Below, piece by piece: positions 51,660-62,550 of a stretch of DNA of 64,000 nucleotides. A program made the position numbers and the translations under genes. Location: NCBI GenBank assembly GCA_040954595.2, contig CM082591.2:8370001-8434000 (forward strand), in the 5' to 3' direction. The notes under the pieces were generated by a model. The model was not told where the DNA came from and searched no databases. It worked only from the letters and a program-made list of their open reading frames with translations. This DNA comes from Balanoglossus misakiensis. Lineage: Eukaryota > Hemichordata. The stretch's first letter is position 1, and each line of letters begins with the position of its first letter.

Positions 51660-52650
51660 TTTGGTAAGGAAAGGTTTGAGAAGTCCATTTCTATGTAAAA
51701 ATGGTCTGATTCCAAAAAAGTCAGTCTTATTGACCCCACTCAAGACATAATTGCCATTTTGGCAAGTTGTAACCCAATAAGATCATTTTTAGAAAACACT
51801 AAAAACACACTGTTTTCGTCACATTCTGAGATCTGATGACATATGATATGTATATTCTATGTCTTTTTGACTTCAATCAATACAAAAATGCCATATTTGG
51901 CCACTTTTTGAGGTCAAAAAAGGTCATTTTTTTTACAAAAAGCCTAAAAACAAATTGTTTTCTTCATATTCAGATATCATTTGATATATGAAATATTCAT
52001 TCTATGTAGAAAATGGTGCTGATTCCAGAAATATCAATCTTAATGACCCTAGTTAATAAAAAATGCCATTTTTGCCACCTTTTGCCCAAAAACGTCATTT
52101 TTAGAAAACACTCAAAACTTATATATTTTCTTCACTTTCGGAGATCTGATAATGTATTGTATGCCCACCCTATGCAAAATTTGGTGACTATTCCAAAAAA
52201 GCAGATTTATTGACCCAACATGATGCAAAAAAGCCTTTTTTGGAAGTTTTTGCCCAAAAAGCCATTTTTAGAAAAAAATTAAAAACAATTTTTTTTCATA
52301 AAGTTCAGAGATCATGTGATATATGAAATGTTCATTCTATGTAAAAAAATGGTGCCGATTCCAGAAATAGCAGTCCTATTGACCCTACTGCAGACAAAAT
52401 TGCCATTTTTGACACTTGTTGCCCAAAAACGTCATTTCTAGAAAACACTCAAAACGTTTATATTTTCTTCATTTTTGGATATCTGATAATGTATTATATG
52501 CCCACTCTATGTGAACAATTTCCAAAAAAGCAGTTTTATTGATGCCACTCAAGATAAAAGTGCCTTTTTGCCAAGTTTTTGCCCCAAAAGTGTCATTTGC
52601 ACAAAATTGTTATTTTTAAGAATACATTAATAGCATTCTCTTTTCTTCAC
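51660..52650. repeat. Degenerate tandem array of about 160-bp units
   Basis: Six units each contain a GACCC-nACT-type start, AAATTGCCATTTTTG-like block, CCCAAAAACGTCATTTTTAGA and TTTTCTTCA. They start near 51731, 51885, 52045, 52213, 52380 and 52545. Alternate units resemble each other more, for example ATATGAAATnTTCATTCTAT in units 2-3 and 4-5, suggesting a roughly 330-bp dimer. No coding sequence is visible. Confidence 0.65.
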
Positions 52651-52893
52651 TTTCGGTGATCTTATTATAAATAAAGGCCTATTCTATATTGAAATGTGGT
52701 TACTGATCAAAACATCTTGTTTCAATGTAAAACCTTGATAAGCCAAATGCTGATCGCCTGGTTCAACAAAATTAAAAAAAAACAGAATTCCTCACAATAT
52801 AATTATCAGAAGTTCTCCCACCCCAGGCTCCAGAAATAAAACTAATTGACCCCCTTTGTGAACAAGAAACCAGCCATTTGGCAATTATGCTTC

Positions 52894-53335
52894 TTATAAT
52901 CTGACCTGGTGTGAACTTGCAGCTTCAAGTCCCTGGGCCTCTAAAAATATTTCAGTGCAATCTAAAATGCTGACCAGTCTGGGAAAGTGTTTCTGAAAAC
53001 ACTTTGGAAGGTTTGGCAAAACATATTCTTTAGGTTGATAACATGTTATTTGTTTCAACTCTTTAGAGAGCACTTTGACCCATGTATTGAAAATTATATT
53101 TTTCACACCATACCAATATCTCATTTTCCTGGTTTTCGGATCAATGTAGTCAAAAGGTAAATTGAAAAGAGCAATACTTGGTAGACCTGTGTAAAATTAA
53201 CATTTCGAATCATCTTTCAATAATTTTTCAAACATATGTTTTCCATTTTCATTGCTTTTTTGCCAAACTTGCTTTTTCATTCTAATCAATTCTTCACGGT
53301 CTTGAACTTTATTTAGCAAATCATTGATTGTCTCA
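52894..53335 (-). pseudogene. Decayed DDE transposase fragment (DDE_4/Harbinger-like)
   Basis: The main frame reads TGLPSIALFNLPFDYIDPKT, then RKMRYWYGVKNIIFNTWVKV, LPNLPKCFQKHFPRLVSILD and CTEIFLEAQGL, then decays to a stop at 52894. This matches the helix-turn-helix followed by the first catalytic Asp strand (IDCTEIF) of DDE superfamily endonucleases. Upstream in the same frame is KVQDREELIRMKKQVWQKSN and an in-frame stop just before FYTGLPS. The second and third acidic residues are missing. It is a truncated, non-functional remnant. Confidence 0.7.
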
Positions 53336-53605
53336 TTTTTTCATGACACCCCAAACAATTACAATCTTAACTACAGTCACAAGATCTAAAGTAAGGTGGG
53401 CATCTCTAAACTATTCACTTACACGAGAATCTGGTAAAAAAGAAATACCTATATAGTATGTCTCGCAATGTTTTATGCCTGTATTGGTCGGTCGTCAACA
53501 TAATTACATGTCTGCTATATACCACCACACAAACTAATTACGTGCCTAGCTTCACTATTCACGGTTGTTTTTTTATATTTGAGGCTGCAACCACCATGCA
53601 TTGCT

Positions 53606-53727
53606 TTTGTCTCAAGTCGGCCATCTTTGCCCGGAGATTTGTCGAAGGTGTTTCCCCAGACCCTCTTTCTGGAGTGCCCAACGGAAGAAGCAGGGGGTCT
53701 GTGTAACCGAGACTACTGCCCCACCAA
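53606..53727. repeat. Repeat copy, inverted relative to 56.27 kb
   Basis: It contains CCCAACGGAAGAAGCAGGGG, GCCCGGAGATTTG and TCAAGTCGGCC. Its complement matches 56270-56388 over about 120 bp with one small internal difference. Confidence 0.6.
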
Positions 53728-54365
53728 GTTATAGGCATTCTTGACCTATGACCCGTCACTCTTGCCCTTCCTTACAAACACATACTTCACCCCACTGCAA
53801 TTTCTTCAAAACTAACGTTTATTTTACCTGACAGCTTTCTGTCATATTTTGAGGCTGTATTAAAATAGAACAGCCAGTGACTCTTTCTACTCGAAATTTC
53901 ACATCACTTTATCTTATTACTTGAGGTAATTATAACCACTTCAAACTTCATTTGAAGAATCTCACATCTTCAATGCTTATCCCATGAACACATAAGTTTC
54001 ACTGTGATATGCGCCCTAGTTTTCAAGCCTTTACCGTTGACGGACAGACAGGCAGAATGCCATTCCCCAAGACAGACAAGGGCGAAAACAATTTTTGCGG
54101 TTACTATCCTGGTGGATACTCCAGTTTGTCAATAATTCCAGGTCAAAGAGATTCAGGCTAGATATATTCCTCGGGCTGGTACTTGTGCGGGTCCGGGTCG
54201 TTCTGATAATTGTCGTGGAAAAGACGTTGGTGAACCAGAAGCACAGGTGCAGGGCATTCTGTTGTACAATACGCCAGAAACGTCCCACATGTACAGCGGG
54301 ACGCCACCAACGGCCAGAAGCACACACATTACTGTACAGACGACACATAGGGACAGATTTCTCTT

Positions 54366-54551
54366 CGGGTTATTTTCGCGATATCAAAAAAGGCAACTGT
54401 TACGCGAGGATTAATTTTCGCATTCTCGTATTTCACTAACTTGCATCGTTATCTCCGAAAAAAAATGTACACTTTTTATTTTCACGTTTTTTTTGGCTCT
54501 CGCGTATTTCGCGGAAATTTTTTGCTCGCAAATATAACCCGTTTTACAGTA
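54366..54551. mobile_element. MITE family A copy
   Basis: TTATTTTCGCGATATC near the left and CCCGTTTTACAGTA at the right. The left terminal motif is eroded. Confidence 0.55.
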
Positions 54552-54745
54552 TATTGATGAAACACTAGGCAGTAAATAATATTTTCAGTTTTTTTTAAAT
54601 TCTGTGTATCCACTTACAGCTTCTTCTACTCCCTACATTGTACAACATATTGAGAAGCCCATTCCACTATTCAGCTTTTCGTCTTAGCCTATACACTTAT
54701 TACCAACCACAGACCAACAAAGGCCTACAATATAACCAACAATGT

Positions 54746-54945
54746 TAAAGGTATAGGGTCATCTATGCACATATACCTACGGTTACCATGGCAAATTGAG
54801 CTTTAGCCATTCACAGATTTTCAGTGCGTGGCACACGCGAAAAACGAGCGCCGCCTTATGTTCTTTAGAACACTCAAGTACGCCATTTCTGACATATATG
54901 GGCGTGTGTAAATTGGAGGTGACTGTATACCTGTAATGTTGACCA
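54746..54945. mobile_element. MITE family B copy
   Basis: It starts TTAAAGGTATAGGGTCATCTA and ends GGTGACTGTATACCTGTAA. It shares the GGCAAATTGAG and TTTTCAGTGnGTGGCAC segments with the copies at 13.9 and 15.4 kb. Confidence 0.6.
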
Positions 54946-55467
54946 CTGAATTTTAGTATCCTCCAAATGTCAATTGTAAAATAACACATTAAAAGGTGAA
55001 ATAATCAATGAAAGTTATAGCCACTGTCCCTCTAAGTATTTTGTCCAGACTGAAAATTCAATTATAATTTTCATGTCGCCACATTTATCATGAACAGGAA
55101 CTTCTTCAAATTGATTTTAAAACTGAAAGACAAACTAGAGAAGGGTACAAATATTGAAAGCAAATTCTTAAAACCTAGATATGGGTTTGAACAATCCAGC
55201 GACTTTCAGCCAGAGTATGATATTAACATTTTATTCAAGTTTTGATTAAAATCACTTCAGAAACTCTTGACAGATAATAAACACATTGTATAAATAATGC
55301 TGTAATCTGCATGCAATACTCATCATACTTGTATCAGACTCAAATATTTACAAAAACAAAAAATACGCAAAATTACATAAAATTTAATGAAGCTGTTCTT
55401 TTCATATTGCTGGTTGGCATGTATGAATTACTCGCTTATCACAACCAAATTTATTTCTGGTAAAGAT

Positions 55468-55672
55468 TACTGTAAAATAGGTTATTTTTACGGAAATGTT
55501 CACGATATCAAAAGAGGCAACTGTTACACGAGGTATAATTTTAACGTTCTCTTATTTTTACTGCATCGTTATATCCAGAAAACATTTTATGCAACTTTTT
55601 ATTTTCACATTTTTTGGCTTTCGCGTGTTTCCTGAAAAGTAATTGCTTGCAAAAATAACCCGTTTTACAGTA
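55468..55672. mobile_element. MITE family A copy
   Basis: TACTGTAAAATAGGTTATTT at the left and CCGTTTTACAGTA at the right, about 205 bp, with diverged interior. Confidence 0.65.
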
Positions 55673-56269
55673 TCTCCTTAACAGTCCATTTATATGTATT
55701 ATTAATGAACAGTCAAGTCAGCACACAAGTTGTCATTCTGTGACAATAAATGGAATACTACAGAAAATGTCACTCCACACGTACCTTACATGTATATACC
55801 AACCTACATACCAAGTGTTTACTGATTATGATAATAACTTTCTACGTAGGTCTACAAATCAATAGATATGAAGGATTTTTTTCTTCAAAAATATGAGCAT
55901 GACATCAAACTTTCACCATGTCACCATGGAGATGGTCAGGATTTTTGCAATGACAAAACATAAACATGACATGATGCCTACATCATAGTTTAGCTTTTTA
56001 TCCTTGTGCATAGTCAAAAATAACTTGTGTGAGCCACTATAATTTTGTTGCTGTCATATGACAAACTGCACAGTTGAATCTATCATGCTGAATTAGCCAT
56101 TGTGATTTTCAGATATAATTTGCATACAACGTTAAACGTGAACAGAAACAGATCAAACTCCATTATTGGCCAGAATGACTCACATGTCAGGAAATGGTCA
56201 AACCAACTCTTGCCTGGTCACATGATCCGTGCATATGCTTTTTGGCTGGTCCCGATCGTTAAACAAACA

Positions 56270-56388
56270 CATAGTCTCGGTTACCCAGACCCCTGTGCTT
56301 CTTCCGTTGGGCACTCCGGAAAGAGGGTCGGAGGAAATGCAATATAAAAATCTCCGGGCAGAGATAGCTGACTTGAGACAAAAGTTGT
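56270..56388. repeat. Repeat copy, inverted relative to 53.6 kb
   Basis: CATAGTCTCGGTTACCCAGA, CTTCTTCCGTTGGGCACTCC and TCTCCGGGCAGAGATAGCTG match the complement of 53606-53727. Between the two copies I see only MITEs of families A and B and no supportable gene. Confidence 0.6.
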
Positions 56389-57420
56389 ACCATTCAAATG
56401 CGTAGGCTGTATTTGCTGTCGATGTTGAGATATGAGGAAGTAGGCAACCACCGGAAATACATGTCCTACAAGTACAAACACAACAACCAAATGTGAAGTT
56501 CTACGTTGTAAGTACTTCAGTAAGTACATCAAAGGTCAGCTGAGGGTACCCAAAATTGGGCCAAAAATTAGGATTCTTATTTGGTTCATATTCAAGACAA
56601 CGGAAAATCCCCGCCCTTTGGGTTTGTCAAATTAGATATGGCTATAATAATGAGTTACGCAAGTAAGTTACAGGTGGCCCCAGGAATTTAGCATTTCATG
56701 ACACAGAGGGTTCTACCCTACCCCTCCAAACACCTGGCTATATATGATGTGCATGCTTACATATGGAAAGCAGGTCAATGGACACCTGAGGTCACCCTAA
56801 AATTTGACAAAAAAATTTCATTCCTGTTTATGTCATGTGCAACAAATCCTACATTTGCAGCCCTTTCACTTTGCCTACCATTAGGTATGCATGTAATACA
56901 TGAATCAAACAGGTGTCACAGGTATCCCCCTGTATTTGGCATTTCATGATAGTTTCATCCCTCCAAATACCAAAGCTGCACCTATACAACGTGCTGAGAT
57001 GTGGCACTGTACGACAGAGGTCATCCAAATCACCTTATACATTTGGGCACAAACCAACTGACACTTACATTCGTCCCTGTGGAACTAAAACCCCACATAT
57101 CGGCCTGTTGGTTAGTGTAAAATTAAATGTACAAAATGAATGACTTATGCAGGTGCAACAGGTGACCCCGCCTTTGGTATATCATTATGGTCCCATCCGT
57201 ATACCCCCCCCCCCCCCCACGCCAAAGCTGCATGCATCTGCTGTTATTCACTAAGCAAAAGTAGGTGAAATGTCACATAAGGTCGCCCACAACTTGACAG
57301 GAAAATCAGACTTCATATTGATCCTTGTGCAACAAATACCACACTAGCATCCCTTTCATTGACCCCACAATTACGCATGCACATAATTGAGTTACGCAGG
57401 TGTCACAGGTGACCCCCGAA
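56389..57420. repeat. Diverged relatives of the 18.2-20.1 kb repeat, ending at the H2B stop codon
   Basis: Units share GTTGAGATATGAGGAAGTAG, ACCTGAGGTCACCCTAAAATTTG-like and ATTAGGTATGCATGTAATAC-like sequence with the insertion in block 1. A run of 17 C is at about 57205. The unit ends ACAGGTGACCCCC only a few bases beyond the H2B stop codon. Confidence 0.55.
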
Positions 57421-57425
57421 TCGAT

Positions 57426-57791
57426 TTACTTGGAGCTGGTGTATTTTGTGACGGCTTTGGTGCCCTCACTGACGACGTGCTTGGCAAGTTCACCGGGCAG
57501 CAAGAGACGGACAGCAGTCTGGATTTCTCTGCTGGTGATGGTGGAACGCTTGTTGTAGTGGGCCAAGCGGGAGGCTTCAGCGGCGATTCGCTCAAAGATG
57601 TCGTTGACAAAACTGTTCATGATTGACATGGCTTTGGAGGAGACACCAGTGTGGGGGTGGACCTGTTTCAGGACCTTGTAGATGTAGATACTATAACTTT
57701 CCTTCCTGCGTCTCTTTCTCTTTTTGTCCCCTGTACGTGTGGCTTTTGGCTGACCGGCCTTCTCGGCTTCTTTACCGCTTGATTTCGGCAT
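57426..57791 (-). CDS. H2B: Histone H2B
   Basis: A complete 121-residue H2B begins [20 protein letters not shown], a basic tail, and continues through the histone fold [60 protein letters not shown] to AVTKYTSSK. The start is set by the family N-terminus; an upstream in-frame ATG at 57843 lies in the promoter. It pairs with H2A in the nucleosome. Unusual residues are HPHTG where HPDTG is normal and KHVVSEG where KHAVSEG is normal. It diverges from the H2A gene 318 bp away. No 3' stem-loop follows: a dispersed repeat starts just after the stop. It may yield a polyadenylated message, be poorly expressed, or be non-functional. Confidence 0.93.
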   Translation of the reverse strand: MPKSSGKEAEKAGQPKATRTGDKKRKRRRKESYSIYIYKVLKQVHPHTGVSSKAMSIMNSFVNDIFERIAAEASRLAHYNKRSTITSREIQTAVRLLLPGELAKHVVSEGTKAVTKYTSSK

Positions 57792-57846
57792 GGTGAACGA
57801 TGATGGTGCAAAGTTTGGAATGCCAAATTGGTGACATTTCCCCAAT

Positions 57847-57870
57847 ATTTATATGTAAACACATGCAAAT
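57847..57870 (-). promoter_or_regulatory. H2B octamer and TATA box
   Basis: On the minus strand ATTTGCAT (57863-57870), the octamer typical of H2B promoters, is followed after 9 bp by TATAAAT (57847-57853), about 55 bp before the H2B start codon. Confidence 0.75.
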
Positions 57871-58048
57871 GAAAGATTCTAGATACAAAGCGCGAAATCC
57901 GACGAACGTGATTGTAGTCAAAGTATCAATGGAAAAGACAATAGGCAGAACATCCTATTGTTATCGTACCATTATCATCAAAATAAACCAAAAGTGGAGA
58001 TTTCGTTCTGATTGGTTGATGTTATTAGACTAGGATCCAAATACACTG

Positions 58049-58055
58049 TATATAA
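58049..58055 (+). promoter_or_regulatory. H2A TATA box
   Basis: TATATAA lies 54 bp before the H2A start codon. ATTGG (inverted CCAAT) lies upstream at about 58011-58015, in the interval shared with the divergent H2B. Confidence 0.6.
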
Positions 58056-58108
58056 GCTGTGCAAGTCCATATGTGTCAATTATTTTGAAATTTACACGAA
58101 ATAAGAAA

Positions 58109-58518
<410 letters not shown>

Positions 58519-58549
58519 TATGTGTGCCTAGAGCATACGCAAACCAAAC

Positions 58550-58565
58550 GGCCCTTTTCAGGGCC
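58550..58565 (+). terminator. Histone 3' stem-loop (H2A)
   Basis: GGCCCTTTTCAGGGCC, the canonical 6-bp stem with 4-base loop, followed by ACCACA and a purine-rich histone downstream element (AAAAAGAGAA at about 58578-58587), which directs U7-dependent processing. Confidence 0.92.
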
Positions 58566-58588
58566 ACCACATCCTCCAAAAAGAGAAC

Positions 58589-59715
58589 TATCGTAACAAC
58601 TTTAGTCTATTTTTCTAATATAAATAAACAATGTTCAACTCTCGCCGTTTTTCGGCCGACAAACTTAAAAATTCCCATCACAGCCAATGCATGAAAACAC
58701 ATTATTTTGAAGAAATTAAATTGCTATTACACAAGAGTGTACTACATTGAGAGATGAATGTATTACGGCAGTCATTATTTTTGTGTGTACTCTCTGGCGT
58801 GTTGGCATGGAAACGTTGATCATAGTTTCTGCCAGCCGAACAGAAACAACAGGATGCCATTAAAAGTTTCAATTGTATTTTAAGATCCGAGTTACCAGGA
58901 TGTCATTGAAGCCATGGACTTTAATAAAGTAGAAACCCACAACACAAAACGTCTGGATTTTATCACTTTTGAGACAATGTTCTGGGAGCGCTTCGATCGC
59001 GTCTCGTGAATAGCGTCATGCAAAATGAAATTTGAAAGTGAGATTTTCACGTCTATATATTCATAGAGAAGAGTAACATTTACGGGTTTTTAACGCTTTA
59101 TTATTAATAGTTTGCAGCTAGCTTTACAATAGGCCATTGTTTCAAATAGTATGTTCCAACTGTTCACTGAAAATGAGCACACCATAATGGTATATTTAGC
59201 AGGGAAAAATCACGGTCTAAGGTCTACACGCGATCTCTAAGGAAATAATTAATGAAATATAAAGAAAATTCATGGGAGAGATAAAGTAAACTGTCATGGC
59301 CAAACCAACGCTAATTTCTTCATTATTGTATTTCGTCATTCATAATTTTTGATGAAAGTTACCTCGGCCTGAATGTCGCATTGTGTATGGTCTGTGATTT
59401 TAGAAATGTGACAACTGCTTACGATTTCCACTATTCATTTTCTTCGCAGCCATTGTTATAGTTACATCCCAAAGGTATTTCTAGCAGTTTTGGCCGACCC
59501 AAACCGACTCCATTGTCTTTTGGGATAATTAAAGTCGAGAGTATTGAGTATTCTGAAATACTATACGTCTGAAAGTGTTAGTAATGTGAACGGATTTGCG
59601 CACATAACCAACTTTAATAATATAGGGTCTAGCGCACGATTAACTTTCAAGTTCGATGACTCAAGCTGAAAGAATGAAACTCATCATTCAAGTACATGTA
59701 CTGCTGTTATGCTAC
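58589..59715. other. Histone spacer without recognised gene
   Basis: AT-rich spacer between the H2A and H4 genes. I see no coding region, repeat copy or other histone promoter element in it. Confidence 0.5.
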
Positions 59716-59743
59716 GGTAGTTTCTCTTTTTGGAGTATACGGT

Positions 59744-59759
59744 GGCCCTGAAAAGGGCC
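59744..59759 (-). terminator. Histone 3' stem-loop (H4)
   Basis: On the minus strand GGCCCTTTTCAGGGCC, then ACC and a downstream element, AAAAAGAGAAACTA, at about 59718-59731. It is identical to the H2A stem-loop and 31 bp after the H4 stop. Confidence 0.92.
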
Positions 59760-59790
59760 GTTTTGTTCGGGTTTGGAAAGAGACGCTGCT

Positions 59791-60171
<381 letters not shown>

Positions 60172-60622
60172 TTACGAACGGGTAAGCGAACACCGTGAAA
60201 CATTTACAACTTGTGGTAATTTGCAAAACAATGCATCTTCACATGAACTACATTTACATTGGGCGATTATAGAATTTGGAGTACCCAATCAGAATACATC
60301 GCCAGCGAAAAACACACTTCATATATCATGGACGAACAAAAAGCGAAAGAGCGTGCCTCCTATTAATATACTTGTTAGAACCATTCATAATCCAAGTAAT
60401 TTTTAGTTTAGATTCAAATTAATTCATGCATGCATGTTTTTCAGTACACATGGAAGCAAGCTCTGTCATTTTCTCGCAAAAGAAATAAAAATGAAAAAAT
60501 ATTATGCTTTAATAAGCACCCACATTGATGTTTTTCTTTCGAACAGAAAATTGCGATGTAACGTGATGAACCCGTCTTTAAGATATTTGTAATTCGAAGC
60601 GATATATACGTGTCTTTTAGGA

Positions 60623-60648
60623 GCTCTAACCAACTGAGCTAACCGGCC
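60623..60648 (-). tRNA. tRNA-Ile 5' fragment (pseudo-tRNA)
   Basis: On the minus strand the 26 bases starting GGCCGGTTAGCTCAGTTGG are what I recall as the first third of animal tRNA-Ile(AAT): acceptor strand, TA and complete D arm with A box. The following bases do not form the anticodon stem, and the acceptor partner is absent. It is not a functional tRNA. Confidence 0.55.
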
Positions 60649-60793
60649 ATGCTTCGATCGATATGATTATCTCAAAAATAATTATCTCAAAAAAGACAAC
60701 GCAAGATACGATATGTACAATTCATTTTTATTCAAAGTCATCACATGCTGGATTGAAAAGGGCCGTTTTGTATATGTATGCTGAGCATACGAT

Positions 60794-61109
60794 TTACTTG
60801 GAGCTGGTGTATTTTGTGACGGCTTTGGTGCCCTCACTGACGGCGTGCTTGGCAAGTTCACCGGGCATGCAGCAAGAGATAGACGGACAGCAGTCTGGAT
60901 CTCTCTGCTGGTGATGGTGGAACGCTTGTTGTAGTGGGCCAAGCGTGAGGCTTCAGCGGCGATTCGCTCAAAGATGTCGTCGACAAAACTGTTCATGATT
61001 GACATGGCTTTGGACGAGACACAAGTATCGGGGTGGACCTGTTTCAGGACCTTGTAGATGTAGATACCATAACTTTCCTTCCTGCGTCTCTCTCTCTTTT
61101 TGTCTCCTG
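60794..61109 (-). pseudogene. H2B: Second histone H2B copy, broken
   Basis: Homology begins only at [20 protein letters not shown], so about the first 20 codons and the start ATG are missing. The fold then runs well ([34 protein letters not shown]) until two 4-base insertions (TGCA and TAGA on the plus strand, about 60867-60880) shift the frame. The remaining C-terminal codons to TKYTSSK are still recognisable in another frame. The 3' stem-loop is also damaged: GGCCCTTTTCAATCC instead of GGCCCTTTTCAGGGCC at about 60756-60770. HPDTC replaces HPDTG and VDDIF replaces VNDIF. Confidence 0.88.
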
Positions 61110-61135
61110 GCACAGGCCACCAGTCTTGTTCTCTT

Positions 61136-61149
61136 ATTTATATGCAAAT
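61136..61149 (-). promoter_or_regulatory. Octamer and TATA of the broken H2B
   Basis: ATTTGCAT (61142-61149) runs directly into TATAAAT (61136-61142). In the intact H2B the two are 9 bp apart. The deleted coding start lies just downstream. Confidence 0.65.
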
Positions 61150-62130
61150 ATCGATTGTGCTTTTCACTTTCTGGATAATGAGCATCACGCCAAAGTGTGA
61201 ATTACCTGTTGGGATGACAATAAAAAAATCGATGGATGGTTTGCATTGCTTTACAATGATTGCCTACTACATGTAAACAATACATACAGTTGTGTACTTC
61301 TTGTGACGTCCCTGTCAAAGCCACTGACATATTAACTTATAATAAAGTAGCAATCAACAAATCATAAAATTGTTGTCTTAGAAGTATAGCCAGCGGTAAT
61401 TTCTTAAAGATTGAAACATTTTCATGCTCCGCGACGGCAAACTGCAAGTCTGTAAAGTGAAAATACTATATACAACGACCAAATGGAAACTGTCGCCGAC
61501 ATCAAACAGTAACAACACATAGTATTTTCCTTGACATCCAATTTGACAGATCAGTGACGGTATCGTACCATGACCTTGCTTGACACAGCTTTGCACTCAG
61601 GAGTCGACTGAAACACTACTTCACGACGACCAAATCTAAACACGTCAGAAGTCAAATGTACTCTTACAACCACGCAGGCTTACCAGAAGACGATTCGGAG
61701 AAACTGAATCTATTCCAAAATTTCGAGATTGATGATCAAACCTTTTCAAATTTACGATCAAACATACTTATTATACAATTTATCGCACAAACTATTAAAA
61801 TGGTCAAATTCAGACTGCCTCCAATTTTCGCTGTCCACTCGCCTTCCGTCTACAGCTGACTGACAACAACAACAACACAGACTTTCACGGAGATACTTTC
61901 GTTTCATAATCGGGAAAAGACAGACACAAACAATAGTATGAAAGCAGGCGCTTTTCAAGCCAATAGCTTTCACTATAGGAAATGTTTATTTTTCCTAAAT
62001 GGATGTATTCAATTTGATGTAACTGTTTTAACAGGGCAAATAGTTGCTGATGAGTTTGTAACTATGACGCCGAATACAACGAGTAGATTAAATTTACCTC
62101 TATGAAACGATCTACGTTTTGTGTTTCTGT
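61150..62130. other. Spacer between the histone cluster and the DED gene
   Basis: No gene is supportable. Short open frames exist on both strands but have no family resemblance or splice-site support. A GTTGTTGTT-type microsatellite (minus strand) lies at about 61864-61880. Confidence 0.4.
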
Positions 62131-62132
62131 TT

Positions 62133-62258
62133 CGGCGTATGACTCGATAGGGGAAATCCCCTCAAATCACGTGACGTGGAGGTCATACCTTAGCACAGCA
62201 CTGAACGCTTGGGTCTCTTCTCCAGCTAGACCAGCTACCATTACCCAAAGGGTAAGGT
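62133..62258 (+). promoter_or_regulatory. Candidate untranslated first exon, copy 1
   Basis: It contains GGGGAAATCCCCTCA, TCACGTGACGTGGAGGTCAT, ACACTGAACGCTT-like sequence and AGCTACC...CCCAAAG followed by GGTAAGGTG, a good donor at about 62252. It is repeated in altered form at 62403-62536. Upstream of a gene whose first coding exon has a clear acceptor, it is a candidate 5' leader exon with its promoter. Confidence 0.35.
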
Positions 62259-62402
62259 GAACTTTACTTTGTTCAAAATTTGCCGGTGTCAAACAAGGTA
62301 TAAAACACGACGCTGGGTTATTGTTTTTGGTAGGCGTTCGACGACTATAGTTATGAACCTATCTACTTTTATGTTGTCTTTTAACATGGCACAGTCGTTC
62401 AG

Positions 62403-62550
62403 CACATACATGACCCAATCGGGGAAATCTCACACACCACGTGACACGGGGGTCATTCTTCTGTACAACACTGAACGCTTCCAGGATTCGAGAAAAACGG
62501 ATATTTTCCGGTGAGACCAGCCGCAGCTACCCAAAGGTAATTAGGTAAAC
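62403..62550 (+). promoter_or_regulatory. Candidate untranslated first exon, copy 2
   Basis: Diverged duplicate of 62133-62258: TCGGGGAAATCTCACACA, CCACGTGACACGGGGGTCAT, CAACACTGAACGCTTCC, GCTACCCAAAG and donor GTAATT (62537). The shared CACGTGAC E-box and the GAACGCTT-to-donor spacing suggest the duplicated unit carries promoter plus leader exon. Confidence 0.35.

Noticed and set aside
57205-57221. Runs of C (57.2 kb) and G (about 190 and 63125) as possible quadruplex elements
   Set aside because: Single homopolymer runs with no four-tract arrangement, most likely slippage or base-call artefacts.
57387-57626. Plus-strand open frames over the histone genes (also 59773-60072 and 58030-58503 minus)
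   Set aside because: Antisense shadows of H2B, H4 and H2A.
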